Origin: Lineus longissimus
Taxonomy: Eukaryota; Nemertea; Pilidiophora; Heteronemertea; Lineidae
Length of the DNA: 64,000 nt
Reading direction: 5' to 3'
Assembly: GCF_910592395.1 (NCBI RefSeq)
Contig: NC_088322.1
Coordinates: 11,777,431 to 11,841,430 of the forward strand
Below, piece by piece: positions 50,301-62,300 of the stretch (positions within the stretch are counted from its first letter, which is position 1; each line of letters starts with the position of its first letter). The notes under the pieces were generated by a model. It ran no database searches. It had not been told where the DNA came from and saw only the letters and a program-made list of their open reading frames with translations. A program made the translations under genes and the position numbers.

Positions 50301-53300
50301 ACAACTGTCTCGGCAGGTTCCCAGGTCAAACGTATGGTCTCAGGGTCGATTTCAGTGTATTTCAGTTTGTTTGGAGCTGGAATGCAAAAAGGGCTTTGAC
50401 AAAAAGTGGTCGCCTGATAGTGAAAGTAGGAGTTTCCTTAACACATTTGGCATACTGGTTACTCAATATTCAGTTATATGTACGTAATTCTGGATGGACA
50501 TGTATTGTCTATGCACCAACAGACCAAGTGCAGCTGCTATTTTTTCAAGAAGAAGATGTGGTTTTGATCGCGGTCTGATTCCACTAGAAGAAACGGTGGA
50601 CAACAAACTGATCCTAAAGCCAGTAGTGGAATCAGACCTTTACTCTTCTTCTGTGCAGGCGTCCGGGAATAGACATCCGTTTAGCGTCAGGACAGAACAA
50701 TCCATGGCAAGTCATCATGGACCACGCAAATGCATGGTGGCCACGCAAGTGTGAGGGTAGCCACACCACTGCCATCGTTTCTAAACTTACCAATGAAAAC
50801 TTGTACTTTGTCGTCTGGTCGACGTTCCATTTGAGTGTTTACGTTGGATTCTATCAATGGTTCCAGCGCCATGGACTCAAGGGACATCATTTGAACTATG
50901 AAAAAGAGGAAATGGGTCTTCTGATCCGAGATTGTGGTTGATGAAATGTGTACAAAGTGGGATCATTCCGTTAAAGTCAGAACTCATCACATCGCATGTT
51001 AATGCAACAAAGAACTTTGACGTTTATCAAAATTGAAAGAGATGCATACATTGTAGCTGATAAAGGTCACTAGGAGAACAGACATGATGCACGTATTGCA
51101 AGAAAAATAGTCTGAAATCCATACTCGGAAACCTTTAATTTACGGATCAGTTTATGATAATGCATAATACAGTTTCCTGATACATCTGTCAGACAATACC
51201 TGGTTGAATTGCTTCGCAATCAATTTCTTCAAAGACTACAGCGGGACTTGTGTCATCAGGAGGAGGAGCTGAAAAGGAGCATGCCACCTACAATCTAGTA
51301 TTTACAAAACAGAATGTATGGGAGGAAGAGCAATGAGACGCATACTATAGTACGTTGAATGTCAAACTAATCTTAGAGCACGATTCTATAAATGAAACAT
51401 GACAGAAGCATGCCTCTCTCCCACAGCAGATTGGTGACCCCAAACTCAGATTGCACGATTCTAAAAAGATTAACATACAAGAGGAGGAGAACCTACATAA
51501 GGTTTAATGCTATTGAGACAATCTATTTTATTCAACTACAATTCTCATGATGCTATCGATGCTCTTTGCATACCACTATTGATCACCTCAACTAAACTAA
51601 GGACAAGTGACAGAGGCAGAGAATATAGTGATTAAGACATTTTCATAGTGTCATAGTCACCGACATAGCAATTTTTATATCTAAATAATACCAGAAATTG
51701 ACAAACCATACGGAAATATTCTTTGACCAAGCCCCCTCCCCGCATCTTACTGAAAACGGTTTCGGTTTCGATTTATGCCAATGTCTCCTGACAGACACAG
51801 TATCATATGATAATAACTTCAATGGAGAAACTACATAGGTGTGTTCTTGCTTACGTCCAACTCGTAGTTCGGCAGTTGCTTCTATCTTTCCAGAATCATT
51901 CACAGCCACGCATGTGTAGTTTCCAGAATCGCCAAGAGCGGCGTTGTCTATCATCAATTTTGCCTCGTTGTCGTTCAGTTCCATGATGAAATGAGTGGAT
52001 GGTTTCAGCTCTTTGCCATCTTTGAGCCTGCAATTTAGATGTGCATTTTAAGTGAGTCCTAGGCATACACAGAGAGACATTGACAAAAAAGGGTGATGCA
52101 ACTTACATGTATGTGACCAGAGTTCATCCCATAACCCCCCTTTGGGAAATAACTCACCACTGGACTGTCTTTGGCTTGTCCTTGAAAGTGCAGACGAACT
52201 TGGCGGTCTTTCCATCCGCGACTTCACAATCAGAAGGTTTTGTTGCAAATATTGGTTTTTCCCTGAAATCAAAAACCAACTCGTTTTTGCCGGAACATCA
52301 TATCTATCCAAAGGCTGTTGCGAAAAATTAAGAATCATTAACTTTCAAGCGAGTTTTGTCAACTCCTACAGTGTAGACGAAGTACTAAAACAACTCACCT
52401 CTTCGTTTCCTCCATAACTTTGAGCTTGGCAACACATGAGGCTGACCCAATGTTGTTCTTTGCAGTGCACGTGTATTCGCCAGTGTCCTTTAATGTGCAC
52501 TTTGCAATGGTCAAGCTATAGGTATCCTTGTCTTGAGACAACTTTATATTTTCCGCGGCCTGAAAGAAAAGAAAACTTGTAACATTAGGTTTAGTTTCTT
52601 CCATTTCTAATTCTGGACCATCTGAAATATTACTACAGACGAACATTTCGAACATAGAGGATAAAATTATTACCAAACCGTTCTTTATAAATCTATGATG
52701 ATAGAGGATGGAAAGGGGAGCAACAAGGGAGAAGAACAAAGATACCTTTACCTTTATTTGCTTCCCATTGAATGCCCAAGTGACATCGGAGGATGGTTTT
52801 CCACTGATACTGCACTTAAAAGCACAGCTCTTCCCTGTATCTACAATGAGGTCTTCAAACCCTTTCTCAATCTTTGGTGCGATACCAGCCTCCTTGACCG
52901 TGAGTTTAGCAGCACATGTAACAGACCCCGCCTGGTTCTTAGCAGTGCATGAATACTCCCCACTCTCCTTCGGTGAAGCTTTGGTTATGGTTAAAGTGCA
53001 GCGGTCTTTGTCTTGGGATTGTTTTATATTAGTACTTGACTGGAAATGAGGATGGATAGATCGGATCAGGGTGGTAGATGAGCAACGGCATGGTGACAGC
53101 AGGCAATAAGATAGGGCTATGCTCGGAATGAAGCATACTTTTGGAGGAGATGATATTCTTAGCCGATTGTACATCGGTGCAGATGCGTGTAAAAGTAGAA
53201 ATGGTGCTTGAAAGCTGGGACTAGATGGAGGTGATGAGATTTATTATTCATCAGTGTCCTTTAGTATTTAGTACTCAATACATGATGAACCTGCCTTTAT

Positions 53301-56300
53301 CTCTTTTCCATTGAAAGACCATACGACCTCCGGCTGAGGCTTTCCACTGATGCCACACGCAAATGTGCAGCTCTCTCCTTCTTCAATGGAAGCATCTTCG
53401 AGCCCTTTTACGATATTTGGTGCACTTTCCGTCCCCTTCATTGTCAGATTCGCAGAACAGCTGACAGACCCTGCGCTATTCGTCGCACTGATGCAGTATT
53501 CACCAACATTCTGTTCAGATGCTTTGGCTATTCTAAGTGTGTTTTTGTCCTTTGTTTGGGAAAGTTTGATGTTCTCAGTAGACTATGGAAATAAGATAGT
53601 TGGATTTGACTACAGGTGGGTTACGGGTCGTAAAAGAGAAAAGTAGTTTGTCTAAAGCGGGGCCTAAGATACGTGTGTTCTAATAGGTGATAGGGGTTGG
53701 TAGTTGAGAGAGGAATTCTTACATGGAAGTAATAGAGGATGGACGAACTGAAGGATTCTTGCATCGAATTAGGTGCACAGTATATGATAATCAAATGGAC
53801 ACTCATGTTCTTTATAAAATCTAAGTGACAGAATAGAGAGATTAGAAGGTGGTATTGATATTCTCAACCATAGAATGATTAACAGTACTAAATAAGCTTA
53901 AATAGCACCAACCTCTATTTTCTTCCCATTAAGCATCCACACAACCTCAGGTTGTGGCTTTCCATTGATAGTACACTCTAAAGTACAGCCCTTGCCTTCT
54001 GCAACCGAGATATCTTCAAGCCCCTTTACAATCTTTGGTGCAATCTCTTGTTCCTTCACAATGAGCTGGGCAGCGCATTTGGCAGTTCCCACCTTGTTCG
54101 TTGCAGTACACGAGTACTCTCCAATTTCTTTTTGTGAGGCCTTGACGATACTTAGTCCGTATCGTTCATTGTCCTGTGAGAGTTTTATGTTGCCTGCAGA
54201 CTGAAAAAGGCAAGAATGGCATATTGTCTGAAGTATTTCAAAGTAATAAACAACGTTTCACAAAACCAGGAAAAGATTGGAAATGCATTAACTAATACCT
54301 AGAGGAGGCTGGACAGGATGCTATTCAAATACAATTCACAAACGAATAGAAACACGTTTTTACCTTGAGCAAAAGAACAATGGGGTCAACCGAACAGACT
54401 ACGATTTTATTGGGATTGCTCCCCTTAGATTCCCTTAATGTTACTTGAAAAAATTGTAAATGTGAATAACTTACCTTTACTTTTTCCCCGTTAAAAGACC
54501 AGGTCACCTCTGGTATGGGACTTCCAGTAACATCGCACTCGAATGAGCAGGCTGTGCCCTGCTCAACAGTCAGATCCTGAAAGCCTCGTGCAATATCTGG
54601 TGCGATTTCAGTTTCCTCTCTGTCCACAGTTAGCCTCGCTCGGGTCTCGGCAGTGCCTGCACTGTTCGTCATCTGACAGGTATAGATTCCCGCATCCTCC
54701 GGGAATGCTTCCTTGATGATAAAGGTACATGCCTCGCCATCGAAACGCATTAGGAAGTCCTCCGAAGGTAAGATGATCTCGTCGTTGCAGAGCCATGCAA
54801 AGTCTGGTTCGGGGTTTCCGTCTACACAACATTCCAGCTGGACCTTTTCACCTTCAATGACTCTGGTGTCTTCTAGGTGTTTGGTGAAGGAAGGGACTCG
54901 GTGTTCTAGAGTGAGGAAAGCGAAATGTGTACCTGTACTGAAGCTCAGGTCGTACTGCATAACAAAAACACGGCACCAAACATAGAATGTGGTCAAAATT
55001 CGAGCAGCAACACACATTATTTCGATGTCAAAGTCCCACGAATGGGGCGTACGACCTGAGATTTCTTACATCGAGTGCCTATTGCCAGGGTAAGCAATCA
55101 AAATCAAATGGAACGCCAGAAAGAAGCTTGATATAACTGATATGGTGTCTGCTTGGCGAAAGAAAGAGCAACTAGACTAATTACCCCAACTAGTGCCTAG
55201 TTGTAACGGCATTCGCTTACGGCGGATGACGAAAGAGGAAGAGCCACGCCAGACTTACCAGAAACGGTCAGCTTGACGTCAGCCTTGCATTCACCGTGTT
55301 TATTCCTCGCAATGCAGGTGTAGAGACCCGTGTCCTCTGGCTGGGAATCCTGGATGACAAGGCTGTATGTATCATCATCAACGAAGAGGAATTTGTAACG
55401 ATCTTTGGCGAGAACCTCTTTGCCGTTCTTCAACCTAGAGAGAAAATTAATGTAATGTAACTTCGCACCATGCATATGCACAACAACAATGTACCCTACA
55501 TCAAGGGTTGAGACCTTTCGACGTGTTTGATATTATAGGAACATCCGGATTGGTAGAAAGAACACCCAGCTCCATGAGGTGTTGAGATCAGCCTTTTTGA
55601 ACACTCTTTAGACATCGATTCCATAGTTACATGTAATTTGGAAATGACACCTACCATATTATGTCCGCCTCAGGATAAGCAATAACACTACAGTCAATCC
55701 TGGCCTCGCCTCCCAACCTAATGTCCATAACCTCAGGGGGCATCCCAATTAATCTAGGAGTCGTAGCCTCGATCTCTGAGTTACCTTCCTCGGATGCGAT
55801 GGAGGCTGCAGTACCGTAGTCTCCATCACTCGTCATTTGACTTGTCTCTGTGAAGGAATGAGAGAACCAGTGCTAAAGGCCTGATAACTTGTAACGGTAA
55901 TATAAACTTAAGATTGTCAAGTCTCAATGTTCATTCTCAATGTTTGGAAGAACGGGTAAAATCCAAACAATTATCAATACCAATTTCAATTGTAAGTAAG
56001 CTTCACGTACCATCCATTCCTTCAGAGCACACGAGTAACTGGGCGCTGCAATCAGTTGTTCCGTGTTCATTGGCGGCAGAAACTGTATAGATACCACGGT
56101 CGTCTCTGAGGACATCCCGGACCACAACGCTGTGCCTGTCACCAACACTCTGAATCACCACATCACTTGACTCACTAAGAGGCACGGAGTCTTTCAACCA
56201 AGTGATATCGGGAGCAGGATTGCCTACCACCACGCATTCGAATTTCACGGCATCACCCTCCGTGGCCCTCATTTTGCGGAGCTTCTTCATGTAGACGGGT

Positions 56301-59300
56301 TTGGTGATGTTTTCATAGTCGTAATCGAGAGCAGTGTGATAGCTTGAAGTGTCCTGGGTACTGATGTCACTCTCGTAGGAATCTATGGCGGTGTTGTAGT
56401 CTGAAATGAAATGGCAATCAGTAACCTACGTACAAGGTCAGATTCTATTTCTCATCCCCTCCTCAAGAGTATTAGTATCTTGGTTAATAACTCAACCCAT
56501 CAACAAGCGCAGCAACTCTGACTAGCTGCTGGGAACAACAAAATCATCGGATTCCTGTGTTCGGTTGGTGCAACATTAGAAATTATAGATACAAAGTCTA
56601 AACAAAATGAGCTTTTCGAAAACATGAACAACATCTTCTCGGGGGTATCACGTCGAAATGTCAATTCTGAATTATACGGCATCTCTTGGTGCGATTTCCG
56701 ATCAGCATTTAGTTGTTGACGATTGGTATTACCTGTGCCTTTGTCAGAGTCCGGCACCAAGAACAGGTCCGCTTTAGGCTCCTGCACAGAGAGTTTCTTC
56801 CTCGGTAGGGGAGAGGACGTGTACTTCATCTGGACCTCAGGTATTCTGTTCAGCGGGAGGTCCGTCTCTTCCACGCCCAGATCTCTCATGAGCTGCCTAA
56901 GGTCCATCACCCAGGCCTGCTTGTTATGAACATTCCTCGCCTCGAAGGTGACCTTTTCCGAATTGGGTACTGCGTACCAGAGCTCGAACTTCTCATCGTC
57001 GACGACGAGTTCATTAATTTGGACATCGGGAACCTGCAGGAAATAAAGGGAACTGAAAGGAGGCTCAGTTACTTCATGATAAGATGGGTCCTAAGGTTTA
57101 TTTATACGCCACCTTGTCATTCAAGGTCAATAGTCTAATTACCACAGTTATAATCAGTTTCAGTGCTGACCTTAAATAAGGGCAAGTGTCAGCAGGCAGG
57201 GTTTCAACATATTCCGATTGAAACAGAGGAAGATACCTACTTCGGAGAATCGAAAGGTTAAAGATCCGCCACCACTTTTTACAGTTGGGTATGAGGGAAA
57301 CTATCCACAACAGGGATGACTTACATTGATAGTTCCTTTGTATGTGTAAGTAGGTAGGTCTGTGTGGCTTGCCGGTCTCTTGCACTTCACCATGACAATT
57401 TTGTCTGGGAATAGTAGGCAGTGGCGATCTCGACCTCGGCCCACAGCCTCTGCGTCCCACACAATGAAATCATCCTGGAAGTATGAAAGTTCTCAGATAC
57501 TCTTATTGTTGATAGAACGTTTTCGGCAAAAGGTTTGATTACCTTTTGAAAGATACAATGAATGGGAACGTCATTATATGGCAAGTATTGGAAGGGAAAC
57601 ACATATTGAAATGGAGAAAGCTTGACAATATCATTCCTTTATCAACTCACATGTCTGATCAGGTTCCCCATATTCAGGAGATCGCCAGGGAACTCCTCAA
57701 TACTCTCCAACAACAGCCTGTCCTCCGCATTCTGGGGGATCTTCATCACCATGGCTATAGCATCTTCCAGTCTGGGAACCTTCTCGCCCGCCCGGGAAGT
57801 GTAGCGGAGAAGGTCTTTCAAGAGGGCCTCGTACGTTCTTAGCCTTTCTCGGGGTTTACGGAGGCTGTTCTGCATGTCACACTGCGTGTCGAGACGACTT
57901 TTCCTTTCAAATTTCTGAAATTGAGAAGGCAGTGATAACAAATTGCAGTGAAATAAAAGTAGCTAATTTTGGCAAAATCCATTCAAATTAACAGATTGAA
58001 CAGCACCATCCAGTTAGACGGCAGTTTCACTAAGTGGAGTTTCACCAAGTTGCAAATGCGAAAAAAATAGAACTTCTTGCCTGAAGCTCTTCATATTGAA
58101 CAAAATATTAATATGTTTGATAGACACTACAGACATAGAGGGAGCTTTCAGTAATGGAATAAGCAGTCCCTACCTCTAAAGCTTTCTTTGATCGAGGCTG
58201 ACTAAGAAGTATCTCGGCCCCCGGACGGCCCTTAAGGTAGGGGATATATTCATTGAACTTGGATTCCATCTTCATGAAGGATTCACCGATACCGTTTGGA
58301 TCATTGGTACAGGTCATGAGCTCGGAGAGGAAGACACTGGAAGCAAAGCACGAAAGTATAAGCTGAGGAAATTGGTCTCAATCGTCATGTGGTGTAGATA
58401 CACAAACTGATTGTTCAATATGGCGACGACGAATAGTATCAGAGGTATTACGTCCTCAAATCTACGAGGTATACTAAGTTAGATTGGGTCATCACAGACT
58501 ATCAAAGCTCTTACTCATTATGGAAATGATGAAGGTCTTTCAGGTTAGCCAACAGCAGCTCCTTCTTGTCGACGAGTTCTCCAGGGAGGCCCGTCTCTTT
58601 GAAAAGGCTTTCGAATTGGTCAAGAGCTAGTTTAAGTTCCTTTACGTAATCTCTCTCGGTCTCTAGTAGCTCCGTTAGTGCATATCTGAAACGATTAAGA
58701 GACATGAGGAGTTTCATTCTTCCTTCAATACTCTTCCGGGTAATGGTCTAAAGGGGTACCAGTTGTTATAATGTCAACAAACTGAAGTCTGGATGAGAGA
58801 TGCTATAATGATACTGCCTTCATAAGAACATCTTAAAGGTTTTTGACAGGCATACGTCTTTAGGAGTGATCGTCGGGCATCCCTGGTAGATTCTAGCTGA
58901 TCTCAATTAGGTTTCGGGAAGGAGTCTGTACGGATATAATCGCCTCCAGTCAGTGGCTCAGGATGAATTGTAGACATGCCAATTCTTTAAGGAAAAATAC
59001 CTTCTTTTCATTAATGCTTCGGTCTGTTTATTAGTAATCTGTATGATGTCTTCTCTAAATATCTCTCTAGTCGATCGTTTGTCGATATATCCAGACCCAG
59101 CCTTCTTGTCCAAGAAGCAAGGAGGCACCCAGCCCTGCTTTGATGGGTTGGTCTTCGTGGGTTTCGTTTGTATATACCAGCGATCTGGGTTCTTTGAGTC
59201 AAGCACGTAGACGAATTGCCCCTCCGTTAGTTTTGGGGCATCTTTTTCCGATTCTGGTGGCGTGTATTCGGCGATTGCTATGTAGACTGGGTATTGCTGA

Positions 59301-62300
59301 AATAACAGATAAAAATGCCAATTATATATATTGTTTTCCAAATAGTTTTCTACTCGTCTTCTCAAGTACACATGAAAAACATGGTAGGAAATTCTATCGT
59401 ACGTTAGGAACGTGTGACGTATGACACATGCCTTTCAGTTGTTCCCTTACATAAACCAAGAGCGGATTCCACCACGACCGTAGATACCACATTATCAATA
59501 TGGATTGTCAAAACAGATCTAACTCACCTCAACTTTACTCTGCTTATCCTCATCTTCGGACGAGTCTCCACCTTCAGAGGATGCTGTCCGTTTACTTGGC
59601 GATCGTGACAACTTGCCCCGTCGTCTCTCTGGTGTCAGAAGCCCATCGGGGGAGTCGCCCGCTGAAAGGAAGCATAAACATTTGGACATAGAAGGAGATC
59701 ATGCTATGCTTTAGAGAACATGATATGTAGTAGAGAACATAATATGTTAAAAAGCATGATACGGAAGAATAATATGGAAGAAGTCAGTGTCAAAATGGTT
59801 TTGTGTAAACAAATGGACAAACTTAAACATAACCACGATGATGTCTTCTTCTCTGCCCCAATCGTTATTTTCTAGGTGATTTAAAAAAACCTTTACCCTC
59901 AAAAACTACTTGCGAGTGCAAGAACAGATTAGTTTACACTCTCAGTTTGCTTACCAGCATCTTGGACGGTCAGCTCTTGCATCCTCGCCTCCTGCATCCT
60001 TGCCAGTGCAGGTCGAACTTCATCTTGTGGCGAGAGAGTCTTATCAGAATCAGTTTTGGGTTTCAGAAGATTGGAAGGAACTTTACAAATCTGGAAAAGT
60101 CATAAGAGATTGAAGAGTACTTACAAAAACAAGTATCTTATTAAATAGGATAGCACTAACTAACTCAAATGAACAAACTTTATCTTCCATCTCATTTAAG
60201 AACGGGAGATGAATCAAGTTATTGATAGAAAGAAAGGTGCATCCACCTATGTCGACCAGCATTGCGAGATCATTTAGCAAATCAAACGCTTTGTTCGATC
60301 CAACTTGAGTTGACGATGTAGTTAAATCAGAATGGAATTCTGCATAGTTCATATCAATAAAGAGAGAATGGAACTTTCACAACCTTGGGTGAATGTGGGA
60401 CTCGCTGAAGATTTGCTTTAAGAATGCAGTGTTGCTACACCCAAGCAATGTTTGGAGCCCACTTATGGACACGCCAGTAATTGAATTCAGAGTTTGGTTG
60501 AAAATGTTGAAAGACCCTTACTTTTCTTCTGTCGTCTTGTTTCCTGACGAGCCAGAGTTCAGGGTTCTCCTGGTCCAGTACCTCGATCACTTCCCCTTCG
60601 TTTAAAATGATTTCCTTATCAATATCAGTGTAGGCAGTCTTAAGGAGGTACTCCCGAAACAGTTCCTAGAAGGAGAAGGTGGAAATGATGAATGATTCGA
60701 GTCATCTCCATTATCAGGGTCGGATTCCTAATCAGGGCGATATGGTGAATCCCTATGACAATGCTGACAACTTTCACTGTCACTGCACTGACTGGACAGA
60801 CTAATTGAGGGCAATATCACCCAGAGAATCCATGCAAGACTGGGTGAATTTTAAGACTTTAAACAGAACGCAACATTTTTAATCTGACCCTCTTTGACTG
60901 AATCATTGTAAATAATTGACTGACTGAAGATAGCATCAATCCATTGCCAGTTATACAACCAAGCTAAAAAAACACCAAAGAGGTGTACTTTGTTATTGCA
61001 TTAATAACTTTCTGACACCTTACTCGCCTCATCTGTTGGTTCATCTTGAATCTTGGCAATCTCCTCGTAGATAAGAGGAGAAAGCTTCTCTATCACAGCC
61101 AGGTCATAGTCCGTCGACGCACCACTTTCACCTTCTGTGGCACCTGTAGTTAAGTGTAGGATGGTGCACAAGAGCTTTTTAAACAACAAAAGGTATAGCA
61201 TACATAATTGGGTATCGTCACCTAGAAGTACGCTTACTTAAGGATTACTGCAGTCATCTTTAAATGCTTTACGGGACACAGAATTGTCTAGACTTTTAGT
61301 ACTCTATATTGTTTATGACCATAAATAAAACCAAAACCATTGAAAACTTTTCATTTATTTTTGCCCACTCCATTAAATTAAAATTTTCTGGTTAATTTTA
61401 CCTCTATTTCAATTCAAATTAACTTCGATACATCAATACCTTCGATATGTTCCGCACAAACATCAACAATTCCTCTACAGAAACAAACTGAACGTACATA
61501 CATTTCGAAATTGATTAACAAAACGTAAACATACAATAAACCAATGACACAACACTAAGACCCATACCTTCGACGGTGACGTACACACTGCAGAAAACGG
61601 CACCTACGGCGTTATTTGCCGTACAAGTATACTCCCCGGCGTCCCGAAGGAATGCTTTGGTAACCAGGAGATAATGTTTGTCACCGTCATTGTAGATGTC
61701 CGTTCGCCCGTCATCCTTAAGAACTTTACCCTCTCGAAACCATGTAACCGAGGGCGCAGGTGCACCTAAAAGGAAGAAACCTATCTAAACTATGGATTTC
61801 TATAGTTCCTACACATACAAAATGGTCTTCATCGACGTTTGTACAATTGTCGAAATGGCTAGAGAAGATGACTTCTTTAAACTACTGAATAATGGTTTTT
61901 ATGGAAAAACAGGATCCACAAAATGTGTTGAAAATAGCCTAACAATGATATCCTAACGAATTTAAGAGTGACAGCATTGGAACTGCAACTTAAGGCCCGA
62001 TTCAAATGAAGCAATTTCCCCCAGTGGTCATTGCAGCGGCATATATAACTGTATGTACCTTCCAACCTAGTGGTTATTTGGTAAATTAAATCACCCGCTG
62101 GCGACGTTTGATTGAAGCGACAGTTTAATCAAATTTCACCACCTGCACTAGTAGATAAGTTTCAATGACCAGGTAACCACGGTGGGAAACACTCCAGTGG
62201 AAACACGTGGGGAGGCAGGAGGGGCGGGGTCATGCTTAATGAATATCAGAAGTTAGGCGAAAAGTTACAGTTATTTTGATTCGAGTACTTTAACAATTAA

